From Amoebophrya sp. AT5.2 (Eukaryota > Sar > Dinophyceae > Syndiniales > Amoebophryaceae): DNA of 21,572 nucleotides. The translations under genes were made by a program, and so were the position numbers. Of the stretch, positions 9,301 to 18,068 are shown piece by piece. The stretch is from assembly GCA_005223375.1 (NCBI GenBank), contig RXOD01004490.1, positions 1 to 21,572 on the forward strand. The letters are read 5' to 3'. The first letter of the stretch is position 1, and every line of letters begins with the position of its first letter. The notes under the pieces are model-generated. The model did not search any database. It saw only the letters and a program-made list of their open reading frames with translations, and had not been told where the DNA came from.

Positions 9301-10872
9301 CAGTTTTTGCATCAGCCAAGCACCGACTTCGAGGTTTACAAGTTTTCTTCAAGCGGCGTTGAGCGGTTTCTGGGTTGGGTGGTGGCATGTAAGCTTGGGA
9401 AAAAGAAGTATCACGAGCTGGAGAAATACTGGGACGCCGAGGAGCGGGCGGATGAATGGGAGGCATTGAAAGACGAACTTGGCGATCAAGACACTGTCAA
9501 GGACGTTTTCGACGCGCCGCGCTCCGTGATGGCGATCGAGTTGCCGGAGCTTAAGAGCGCAGCTACTGGCGCGACAATCCCTGCAAAGCTCCTAGTCATC
9601 TTCCTCGTCGAGCGCAGTCCCTTCAGTTTCGTGGGCGCAACGGCGAAACGAGTTGAGGGCAGCAGCAGCCAGATCGTGGTGGACGACACAGTCAGAAGCG
9701 GCGAGGGAGCGTTCATGTCCTTGCAGCACCGCCCGTATCTCCGCAAATTTAACAAGAAGCAGGGGACGCTGTTTTCGGTCCAGTTCAAAGAAGCGACGAA
9801 GGATAAAATAGTAGGAGAGCTGGTGTGGAAGCAGTCAATCAAATTTCCTGCACAAACCAAGGAGGAAAAACAGCAGCCTGAGCTTCAGCCAGCCGATGCG
9901 GCAGCCATCGCGGAAGCGGACGCAGGCGAGGGTGGACACCCAAAGGGAGATCTGGTGGCGACGCAGTTTCGTCGGAATGTTGCTCGCGAAAAAGCTGCAG
10001 CGCGTCCGAAGAAAGGCATGGTAATCGTGCGGGCGGTAGCAGTTGAATTCGAAGACTCGGACGAAGAAAGGAAGCAGAAGGTAGACGGCAGGAAGCAACG
10101 TATGAAAAAACAGCCTCCAAAACCAGCTGCGGCAAGCAGTAGCTCTTCGAAGGAGGCCGCGGGTTCCGCTGGGGCGGCTGCGGCAAAGCGACCGGCTCCT
10201 GGAGGGAAAAAGGGTAAACAAAGCGGAGCTTCAGACGACAGCGAGTGGTCTGACGATTCCGAGGAGGAGGCGCCGGCCATGAAACAGTATCTCTTGTACA
10301 ACATGAACAGCGACGCGGAGCGGAAAGCCTATGTCCGGCAGGCACAGCTAGCGATGTTGACAGCGGGGGGATGCGAGATCACGGGGCTTGGTACGGAAGT
10401 TGTTTCTATCTGCCAAGTCAAAGTGTATCCGTTCGATCCAGACGTGCAGTTCCTCCTCCAGGAGTTACCAAAGCTGCAGCAGTTTAGGTTCGAGGAGTGG
10501 ATGGTGATGCGGGGAAGGAAAGCATGTCGACGGTTCTAATATCATCCACAGCAGGAGGGGTGGAGATGGGGGTTCAGATTGGCGAATCTGTGGGCGAAGC
10601 GGGTGGATTTGGCAATGAGTATTTATTTCGAAACCATTGAAAACGAAATGTACCCCAACATCACCCCCTCGCACGACGAGGTGCGCGAATTCTGCAACCA
10701 GCAAGTCAAGCCGTATGTGGATGAGCTGAGTGGTCTCTCCCTGGGAGGCCAGCGCCGGGCTGCAGTAAACGCAATGGCCACCTTTTCCGCCGAGTTCATC
10801 GCGGCAATGTATAGGCTGCGCGTGCTGCAGCTTTTTACGCTTCCCAGTGAACAGAAAAAAAAGAACTACTGA
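6340..10872 (+). CDS. hAT-transposase-like giant protein (join 6340-10503, 10552-10872; or 6340-10539 if the TAA is the true stop)
   Basis: A 1399-codon frame runs uninterrupted from ATG 6340 to TAA 10537-10539. The same frame then stays open to TGA 10870-10872. Removing a 48-nt GT-AG intron gives about 1494 aa. N-terminal 1-165 is basic and Ser-rich. Residues 230-400 carry EMDATSRE (D242), FAGDAAES (D337) and the C-x2-H motif CTVHQ (C371, H374), the order seen in hAT transposases around the second Asp. Residues 745-785 contain AGVERL (E761) followed by a Leu/Ala helix, like the hAT C-terminal block that carries the catalytic Glu. An acidic stretch (about 808-815), a Lys/Arg-rich coiled coil (890-950), a possible folded domain to 1170, a Ser/Ala linker and a last acidic-then-helical domain follow. 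The protein is much longer than typical 600-900-aa hAT transposases. No zinc-finger BED domain is evident. It could be an active element or a domesticated gene. Confidence 0.6.
10504..10551 (+). other. Inferred 48-nt intron, phase 0, removing the TAA stop
   Basis: The donor is ATG|GTGATG and the acceptor is TCATCCACAG. TTCTAAT, 12 nt before the acceptor AG, resembles a branch site and contains the in-frame TAA at 10537-10539. Removing exactly this segment joins 6340-10503 to an open frame with GC-ending codons that runs to TGA 10872. Confidence 0.5.
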
Positions 10873-11922
10873 GACCTCACACACGGGAGGCAAGTAGGAA
10901 GCCCACGAGGCAAACTAAGGAGGCGCTCTTGAGATTGGTTTTGGCTCTGCTGGCAGTTTTTTTGCATATGCTTTCTTTTGGATTGCGAGACTTCCATCGC
11001 AGTATAGTTATGGTTATTTTTGCTTCTGTTGATGCACAAGCGTGCGTGTGCCATAGCATGTTTCTTGAGTTTCTATTTTGCAAGTTGTTGACTCTTTCGA
11101 AGCCATGTGAACTATTTCTATGTCTGCTAGTTGATTGCGTCGTAGACAGGTTTCCGAAGTAGCCTGCTCCTCTCTGGTATTGCAGTGCTGCTCTTGCGCA
11201 GTGGCGCGACTTTGTAAATGAATCCAAAGGACTTCTGCCAAAACTTCTGGTCTCACTTGAGAAGCTTCTGGCGGACGTTCGCAAGTCACTTTTTTATAAT
11301 TATGAAAAATTGACATGCATGTAAAATTGACATTCGAGTAGTCCATTTACATCAATGTAAATTTTACATCATTCCTTCCCCGATAGGTATACCATTTCTG
11401 ACATCAATGTAAAATTTACATTTTTGGACCATGTAAATTTTTGAGGTACTTTTTTGAGGTCAAACGAGCGGACTTTCCAGACCTCGAAGTGAGCCACTTT
11501 TACTCAGCGAGCGACCATTTGGGAACGTCGTCACACATGGCTCTTGATTGCTATACTAGTCAGAGACTGCTTCTTCGGCGCTGCCCTGAAAGGCTGGCGT
11601 CGTATCGTCCGATGGTGAAAAGCGCCTGGTTGTGTCCTTCGTGTTCAACAGTGCAATACTGTTTCGTTGCAAGAAGAATCGCGCTGTTGTGTTGAGGCCT
11701 GAGTACTGCGCAAATTGGCACATGATTCGATGCTTTTGTTCTATGGCCGTTGCCTAGGCATACTCATCAAAATGCGCGGCTATTGAGCTGACAATCAAAA
11801 CGCGAGCAATCACGACGGAACCAGACGGATTCTAATCCGAAGCACAAGCTGAATCAAATCAGGAATAGGAAGCTGTCGTTGACATCATCTCGGTGCGCAG
11901 CGGTGCGCCGGGATTCATTAGA
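10873..11922. other. Non-coding stretch with palindrome cluster
   Basis: No convincing gene: the 11441-11695 frame begins with TTG and has no coding-like codon bias. The notable content is an AT-rich cluster of ATGTAAA and its complement at 11315-11443. A small palindrome CGGATTCTAATCCG lies at 11826-11839. The last 100 bases may be the 5' untranslated region of the next gene. Confidence 0.5.
11315..11443. repeat. Cluster of ATGTAAA / TTTACAT palindromes
   Basis: TTTACAT-CA-ATGTAAA-T-TTTACAT at 11346-11369 is a chain of overlapping inverted repeats. At 11407-11421 lies ATGTAAAATTTACAT, the exact reverse complement of the 15-mer at 11355-11369, again preceded by ACATCA. Further copies are ACATGCATGTAAAATT near 11314-11329 and CATGTAAATTTTT at 11430-11442. 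Together these give about seven ATGTAAA words in about 130 bp. Confidence 0.8.
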
Positions 11923-14900
11923 ATGGGACGTATGAAAATGAAGAACGTTTCGTCCTCCTCTTCGGAAGGAGGACGCCCTGCCCGGAAGAAGGCGAAGGGA
12001 GTTTGCAAGGCAATTCACAAGCTGAAGATGAAGATGCGCAAGAAGAAAGAAGAGAAGCTCAACACCACGGTCGTTCTCCGGCGGTTGAACAAATTCGCCC
12101 AGAATCAGAAGGAGGTCCCGATGGGGGCGGCATGGACGGAGAAGACCCTCCCGATCGCGCTCTTCGAGATGGCGAAAAGGGCATACACGAAGCACGGCGA
12201 GCAAGTCCAGCGAGGAAGCGCCGCGATCAAGAGCAGCGACATCTGGAAGGAGCATCTCCAAACGCTGATCTACAAGTGGAGTACTTACGTTTTCCTTTGT
12301 TGCGATAGAAAATCATAGTGCCGAAAAAATTACACGCATGTAAATTTTTCATTTGTGTTTCGCGATCCAATCATAGTGGCTCAGCGCACCACTAGCAGTA
12401 GACCAACAACGAATGGCCAAAAACCTCTTTTTTGTTTGTGTTTGACTTCAAACTCACAAAAAAAGAGGTTTTTGACCGTCGTGGAAGAAGTTGAACTTAG
12501 AAGATTTCCGCCACGCGTCAGTAGTTGAATAGCTTGAAAAACCTCTTTTTCATATGGAATGCAGCTCGAACATGGCGAAAAAGAGGTTTTTCGGCTTGGG
12601 TAGACTTTGAGAATGGTCGACACTCGAGCACACGTAAACTGATTGCTAACGTCGTTCTTTAGTGTGAGTCTCTTACAGAACTTTCGTTCGATTTATAGCT
12701 AGGTACACTAACGCATCAAGAAGACAGCAGTTGCAGATGCAGACGTTGAAAAACCTCTTTTTTGCTTCGGTCCAGGTCTAGAAGAGACAAAAAAGAGGTT
12801 TTTGACTCGCGCGCCTTCGCGTACCGATTAGCAAAGCAAAAACTGCTTTTTGCTTGATTTTAGATTTTGAATACCACAAAAAAGAGGTTTTTCATGTCAG
12901 CGCGAGCACCAGAAAGAGTGCTCGTTGCTGAGAACAAGATACTCTCAGCCTTTGCTACTTGCTCTGATCCCCGCGTCTTGGGTTGTATCGGCTCGCCAGG
13001 ATGCGATGACATATCAGCTTCTCCAAATCAACACAACAGACCAAGGAGAGCAGATCGCAGACTGCGACAAGATCGATGGCGCCACCACGGTCTACGTTAA
13101 GTTTGCCAAGGAACGCGTAGCCAAGAACGACAACTCCTCCGGCGCGTGGAAGACGCAGACTGAGGGCTACACGAACATCGTCGCCACCTCTGCGTCGGTT
13201 GCCTCCAGGAATGCGCTGGGAAAGGTGAGCCGCGAGCTGAAGTGCACCGGGGAGAACGTGGTCTCATGGATCGAAATCGTCACTTTCGCGCTGCTGGCCC
13301 GCATCGTGACTGGCGTGGCGACGCTCCAGAACTGGGTGGATTGGTAGCGTCTAACATAAAGTAGAATGGGCAGGCTGAAGGCGTATGTTGTCGTAGGCTC
13401 GCGCGAGCCGGTCTTGCAAGACTTGTAGCTATCGGACACAAGCAATAATCATTGACAAGCAACGGAGGGGGGCGCGGGTGCCTATTTATCTGCAGCTGCA
13501 ATAGCAGCAGCGTCGTTTGCGAAAGTTGTTGTGTAGGAAGGGTAACCCGTACTAGGAGATGGAGGAGGGGCTGGGCCTGGCCCTAGGCGCGGCGCAGTCT
13601 ATCGGTCTCGCGCGAGCGGATGCCGCAGAACAGCACTGTTTATTTGCGAGTCGGAACGGAGCACACATTCATGTTTCAAAAGAGTAGTAGCGCCGACGTA
13701 GCTTGGCAGCAATCGCGACAGCGTAAGAATTTATCTCCGATAGACTGTAACAGCAGTAAACTTTTAAGGTACGACTGCGCCGGCTACAACTTCCCCTGCG
13801 CGAAAACGGCGCTCGCAATCATGAAGCAGTCGCTGACGTGCAAGCCGACGCTGAAGAAGCTGTTTGACCTGAAGAAGCGCCTGGAGGTCCCGCCGGATTT
13901 GCCCTCGGTCAAGGATAAGTTTTGGATGGGGTGTCTTCCAAAGCTGCGCGCGCATCTGACGAAGCTCACGCTGCGGAGCAGATTCATCATCTACCTGATC
14001 AAGAAGAACGTGGTGAAGCAGTCGTGGTGCACTTTTAAGAACTGCTGGGTTTACGTGCTCGTGCAGGCCCAGAACGGCAAGGAGAAGGGAATGGGCCTTC
14101 TCGAGTCGCCGCTGCGGAAGCGACAGAAGAAAAACTCTTCGTCGTCGTCGTCGTCGTCTGCCGCTGCTCCGACAGGATTGGCGGAGAGCATCGAGAATGA
14201 TGAGGAGTACAACACCCCGGCCCCGGACATCCTCAAGTTGATCAATCATCTGGGCACGAGCTCGCACGAACAGATCGGTGTGATTCTGAACATTGTCTTC
14301 CAGGGCCTCAGCATGGACATGATTCTGGAGCGCGATTTTGAGAACGACTTCTGGTGGCTGAACGAAGAGACCCTGGCCGGCCTGGAGTGCAAGGACCTGC
14401 TGCTAAAGGTGAAAGGGGAGCTCGACGCTGCTGTCGGCCAGTTTTTGCCTCTGTGGTATTTGTACCGCAGCAGAGAAACCGGAGCCGCGGTGGCTTCGGT
14501 GTTTGGACCGGGGGTGCTGAAGAAGGTCGCGCTGGGGCAGTGGACCAAGGTCTTGTACAACATTTCCCAAGGAAAGGTCGCTCAGTACCAGGACGATATC
14601 GAAAACCTGTTGAAAGGGTCGGAGGTCGCATCGCTGTACTGCCCCAAGTTGGAGGCATCTCTCTTCATCATCACGTTTTGAGTAGAAGAACGACTGCTAC
14701 TTTATGTTTCGACTGGTATACGTACAGGCTTCCACTATGAGCCCCGTCAGAACTGCAGTCTTTCTATAGTTCCATTTGAGTAGTACTGCGTTTTTCAATT
14801 ATGTCACAGCCGCCAGGTCGTGGTCGACGCACTTTCCACCATGATGGAACTCGCGACGTACGAGCAGTGGTGCGAGAACGCAGAAGAAATCCGGGCGATC

Positions 14901-16003
14901 TGGCAGAACTTCGAAGAAGATGATGTTGACGTCGACATCGTGGACGCCATGGATGGATTCGTGTGCCAAGCACTTTTGACCCTGCACTCCGACGATTTCC
15001 AAGAAATAAAGAAGCACGTGGACGCAGGTATCGGCAGCTTATGATTTTTAAGTTATACTTCTTTATTGAGTATAAACAGCGATGTACTGTGATCGGCGAC
15101 TACGTAGAAGTGGAAACAGCTTGATTGTCAACTCTACTCGTTTCGTGACTATGAGGCTATCTCGTGCGCAATGCCGCGCTTTGTGATCGCCGCCCTGCAA
15201 CCACAGGCGACATCGCCACCGCGTACAAGACATGGAAGGCGGCGACGGTGTTCGAAGAACAAGTGCAGGCCGAGATCGACTGCAAGCGCGAGGTGTGGGG
15301 CGACTTCAAGAGGAGCCCGGCAGGCCTCGCCATCGACAAGCACGAGAAGACAAACAACATCGGCGCCTACGCGACTGTTGCCAATGGTGACGCAGACGCA
15401 ATTGGCGGTTCCGGAGAAGAGGACGGCCCCGGGGGCGAGGACGATGAGATGGACGGCGACGGGGAAGACGAGCTCGGCGGAGACTCCGATCTGGAGTCCT
15501 TCGACGTTGTGCAGCAGCTGGACAAGAAGGACAAAGCGGAGTCCGACCGCGAGCGCGAGTCTGACGCGGACGACGAGAAATCCGACGACGTCCCACTCGG
15601 TGGTTCCAAGAACGCGCCGTCCGGTTCCAAGAACACGACCGGTTCCAAGAACAAGACTTTGCAGGTCAACGAAGATCCAGAGTTCGGCCAAGAACTTAAG
15701 TCCGGCCCGCCAGAGAAGAAGGGCGGCAACTCCAAGAGTACCGCCGCAACGGAAAACGACCTCGTGCACAACGGCTCGTCAAGCAGTTCGGCCGGACCGG
15801 CTGTTGTGGGGGACCAGCAGCACACCGTGTCCAAGGCTGAGTCGAAGGCCCAGGCGAAGGGTGGAAAAGCAAAGTCCAAGGCCGGAGGAAAGGCGAAGGC
15901 CAAGGCAAAAGGGAAGGCCAAGGCCAAGGCAGGCGCCATGAAGGTGGCGACGGTAGCGGACGACGACTCGGGCAGCGGGAGCGACTCGGGCGCGGATCCG
16001 TGA
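11923..16003 (+). CDS. Probable five-exon gene, about 857-aa nuclear-type protein with Lys/Ala-rich tail
   Basis: Proposed join: 11923-12288, 13000-13343, 13769-14624, 14817-15027, 15207-16003. Phases match at every junction and the total is 858 codons with TGA at the end. Exon 1 (residues 1-122) is basic (RKKAKG, KLKMKMRKKKEEK). Exon 2 has GC-ending codons and ends VTGVATLQNWVDW. Exon 3 carries a basic cluster LRKRQKK and a Ser-then-Ala run at about 355-372, followed by a helical region rich in Leu and aromatic residues. Exon 4 is acidic. Exon 5 has an Asp/Glu tract (about 662-720), three GSKN repeats (about 724-741) and a tail of Lys-Ala repeats (about 803-837) like linker-histone tails. 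No enzyme motif is recognised; a chromatin or nucleolar role is only suggested by composition. The exon 1 to exon 2 link is the weakest, so 11923-12318 may be a separate gene. The exon 4 to 5 link is the strongest. Confidence 0.55.
12323..12350. repeat. 28-bp near-perfect hairpin related to the ATGTAAA cluster
   Basis: GAAAAAATTACA and TGTAAATTTTTC flank CGCA, with one mismatched pair. The right half repeats CATGTAAATTTTT, identical to 11430-11442, so this outlying copy and the cluster bracket exon 1 of the 11923 gene. Confidence 0.65.
12419..12473. repeat. Hairpin unit 1 of 4 (55 bp)
   Basis: The left arm AAAAACCTCTTTTTTG (12419-12434) pairs with CAAAAAAAGAGGTTTTT (12457-12473), with one extra A on the right. 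The centre GTGTTTGA...TCAAACTCAC also pairs, so almost the whole unit can fold. GGCC and GACC just outside extend the stem. Confidence 0.9.
12537..12591. repeat. Hairpin unit 2 of 4 (55 bp)
   Basis: AAAAACCTCTTTTTC (12537-12551) and GAAAAAGAGGTTTTT (12577-12591) are perfectly complementary, and the G and C just outside also pair. The 25-nt centre is unrelated to those of the other units. GCTT lies immediately before the pairing G, and GGCTT just after the pairing C, but I do not claim a target duplication. Confidence 0.9.
12749..12803. repeat. Hairpin unit 3 of 4 (55 bp)
   Basis: AAAAACCTCTTTTTTG (12749-12764) and CAAAAAAGAGGTTTTT (12788-12803) form a perfect 16-bp stem. The centre is 23 nt (CTTC...GAAG inside it) and unrelated to the others. 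Confidence 0.9.
12838..12892. repeat. Hairpin unit 4 of 4 (55 bp, left arm degenerate)
   Basis: The right arm CAAAAAAGAGGTTTTT (12877-12892) is intact. The left arm reads AAAAACTGCTTTTTG (12838-12852), with CCTC changed to CTGC. End-to-end length is the same as in the other three units. Confidence 0.8.
13344..13768 (+). other. Inferred intron 2 (425 nt), phase 2
   Basis: The donor GATTG|GTAGCG and the acceptor CTTTTAAG|G share phase 2 and rebuild a Trp codon, joining VDW to YDCAGYNF. The interior holds two adjacent palindromes (13396-13422). An alternative donor AAAG|GTGAGC at 13225 matches consensus better, but what follows it still looks coding. Confidence 0.45.
13396..13422. repeat. Two adjacent perfect palindromes
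   Basis: GGCTCGCGCGAGCC (13396-13409) and GTCTTGCAAGAC (13411-13422) are separated by one base. The core CTCGCGCGAG recurs at 13607-13616. Confidence 0.85.
14625..14816 (+). other. Inferred intron 3 (192 nt), phase 0
   Basis: The donor GGAG|GTCGCA and the acceptor CCGCCAG|GTCGTG both sit in AG|GTCG. The donor is unusual and the frame stays open to TGA 14681, so exon 3 could instead end a gene there. Confidence 0.35.
15028..15206 (+). other. Inferred intron 4 (179 nt), phase 1
   Basis: The donor GCAG|GTATCG and the acceptor CAACCACAG|GC agree in phase 1 and rebuild a Gly codon, linking HVDAG to DIATAYKTW. The interior is AT-rich with several stops in the exon 4 frame. This is the best supported junction of the gene. 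Confidence 0.65.
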
Positions 16004-17218
16004 GTGGTGGTTGGGAAAGAGAAGGTGTTTGGTCGTAGTGGCATAGCCTCTCTCTGGGGGTAAACTACTGCACTACTCGTTCATTTGGTTCGGGGTCGCT
16101 TAGAATGGGTCACCAAGGAAGAGTTTGTAATGAGGATTCGTTCAGACGCTTGTGTGTCAGGCTACCGGCATTCAGCACTCGTGCACATCTTCGTTTCGAC
16201 TTGCGCAATAACATTCAGCGATAGATAGCTCGTCTTCTCTTCAAATTTGCCAGTGGCAGGTGCGGTAGCAACATAATTTTATAAATGAATTTCGAATCGT
16301 CATCATGGCATGCACTTTCATTTTCGGGCCACGGGCTGTCGCAAACGCGTAGTTCGCACGACATACGCCACCACGATTCTGGATTCATAGTCAGATGCGG
16401 CCGTCTGTTTTTCTATACGTTTATACACTGCAGGAAGTCACAGTGTCGCAGCGACGGAAATATCCGCATTTCGACGTACGACGAGAATGCAGGCGCAATT
16501 CATTTATGGCATCTCGATTCCTGCTAATTCTGTCGTTTGTGCTGGCGTGGTTAGTTCGTGTCATGCTTAGACACGTTCTTCGAAGCGTCCAGCAAACCAT
16601 CAATTCATCTTGGCAGCACTGAACCAAACTGCGCAATCAGTATAATCTTCGGCGGAAGCTGCGCACCAGAATGGACGAAGCTGTTTGCCTAACAACATTC
16701 AGCATTCGTTCGTTCGTATTCATCAGTAACAAGATGCATTTCTATCTTCGTCCACTGGTGTGTGGCTGATATTGTGCTGCCGAACGTATTCTGAAGCAAC
16801 TCACTTACAGTCGGCGACTTTTAGAAATTTTCATGTCCCTCCACCAAACCTACTGGGGCGCGCAGCTTGCTGTGCGCTCCAATTTTTTCTCCTGCAAAAC
16901 CCAACCGTGATACGACCGCGAACTGAAATTATACCCCGAACGGGGTTCGATGCGTGATCTCGAGCACAAGCCCAGATAAAAAATACTGTGCTTGGAGATG
17001 GATACCACGAGAGAAAGCGGCAACTTGTAGTGGCTGTTCTGGCGGAGAAGGTCAAATACGACAGCAATCTGGAGCTTCTTGTGGCTTGCCATTCGTTCCG
17101 TTTCTCGTCGTTACTCTTCGTTTCGCTTCTGACGCCACTGTATCGAATGTGCGACACCACCCTGCAGACAGTTTGCGATACTCTTAATAGTTGTAAAGCA
17201 AACCATATTTACATAGAC
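16004..17218. other. Non-coding stretch, no gene seen
   Basis: About 1.2 kb with short open frames lacking coding-like codon choice. A small hairpin CCCCG-AA-CGGGG lies at 16934-16945. I found no tRNA or other RNA gene. The frame of the next gene is open back to 16988, but without an ATG until 17219. Confidence 0.45.
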
Positions 17219-17683
17219 ATGACTTCGCAGCCGGATAGTGTCGCCTCTCCTCAGCGACTCAACACCAACCGTGGTGTCGCGACGCGGGCTGGTCACGAGT
17301 CGTTGTGCCGCCGGTTCCGCTTCCTCGACGAGGACCTGCAGGAGCTGACGACCCGTGTGGGACTCATGGAGGACGAGATCGCCTTGATCGCGGAGGAGAG
17401 TTCGCAGCGCACCGACGTGGACCCGCTACGGTTCGCGTCAATGAGGGAGGACTATGACGAGCTGAAAGAAGACCTGTCGGAAATGGTGACCAGCCTCGAT
17501 AGGAAGGTCACGGAGCACATCACGGAGTATGAAATCGTGAAATCGGAGGCCTACGAAATGAAGTTGGAAATGAAGGAAGTGCGGGAACTGATGCAGCTGC
17601 TGCTCGACCGCCCCAAATTCGGGGAAGACGACACGGAGGAAAGAGGCACCGCTCCTAAGAGACGTGCCTCGCAAGTGGATTGA
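17219..17683 (+). CDS. Small coiled-coil protein (154 aa)
   Basis: The ATG at 17219 (MTSQPDSVASPQR) opens a 154-aa frame ending at TGA 17681-17683. Coding-like GC-ending codons begin right after this ATG and are absent upstream, which decides the start. After about 30 disordered residues, positions 33-130 are an almost unbroken helix with heptad-like Leu/Ile/Val/Met spacing (RFLDEDLQELTTRVGLMEDEIALI, then EDYDELKEDLSEMVTSLDRKV), which suggests a parallel coiled coil. The end is polar and finishes with a basic patch (KRRAS). It appears to be an intronless or single-exon gene. I recognise no family; an adaptor or cytoskeletal role would be a guess. Confidence 0.75.
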   Translation: MTSQPDSVASPQRLNTNRGVATRAGHESLCRRFRFLDEDLQELTTRVGLMEDEIALIAEESSQRTDVDPLRFASMREDYDELKEDLSEMVTSLDRKVTEHITEYEIVKSEAYEMKLEMKEVRELMQLLLDRPKFGEDDTEERGTAPKRRASQVD

Positions 17684-18068
17684 AATCCTGGCAGGAAGTC
17701 GAGTTGCAGCCTCCAGTTGGTTTGATAACCAGGAGCAACACTGAATTATACGATGCTTCGCGCTCCATGTGTGTTTTTTCCACGAAGAAAGAGTCACTGA
17801 GTCATAAAATTAGAAGCCGCGTGATGATTTTCAGCCAGACACCCAGGATAGATTTATGTAGTTGTGCCGCGTGGTGCTGTTCTGTGTACAGCGTCGCGCT
17901 TTGTGTAAGTTCTGAGCTGCTGATCCTCAAAGGCGCGTTGCTATTCAATCGATCCGTTTCGGACAACTATCACAGGTCGCAAGCTCGAAAATCGCACATG
18001 CTCATCTTTCTCCACGAAAATTCTAAATGTGCTGCGTGCCGCTTTCCGTGCTCTTTCCGAATTCGCAA
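17684..18068. other. Non-coding stretch
   Basis: No gene or repeat of note. The open frame 17680-18150 shows no coding-like composition. Some of it is probably the 3' untranslated region of the coiled-coil gene. Confidence 0.4.

Larger units (their letters stand above)
12289..12999 (+). other. Proposed intron 1 (711 nt) or intergenic gap holding four hairpin units
   Basis: The donor TTAC|GTTTTC is weak. Alternative GTs at 12276 and 12281 do not match the phase of the acceptor GCCAG at 12999. The stretch lacks coding-like sequence and contains a near-palindrome at 12323-12350, four 55-bp hairpins, and CGAGCAC...GTGCTCG at 12903-12924. If exons 1 and 2 belong to different genes, this is intergenic DNA. 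Confidence 0.35.

Noticed and set aside
6340..10872. Terminal inverted repeats and 8-bp target duplication for the hAT-like gene
   Set aside because: I looked by eye in 5460-6339 and 10873-11450 and found no convincing pair. An automated search could still find one.
12419..12892. CRISPR array
   Set aside because: The repeats are inverted pairs at the ends of each unit, spacing between units is irregular (118, 212 and 89 bp start to start), and the setting is eukaryotic.
12925..13060. Signal-peptide-like sequence (LLLALIPASWVVSA) at the front of exon 2
   Set aside because: The frame has no ATG here (it would start at TTG), and the stretch lies before the acceptor CAG at 12999, so it is probably intron sequence.
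15149..16044. Long - strand and second + strand frames opposite and within exon 5
   Set aside because: They are artefacts of the repetitive GC-rich Lys/Ala and Asp/Glu codons. The chosen frame is the only one that joins exon 4 in phase.
16934..16955. tRNA T-arm look-alike (GGGGTTCGATG)
   Set aside because: The GGGG pairs with CCCC on its own 5' side in a 2-nt-loop hairpin. No anticodon arm or acceptor stem could be found around it.
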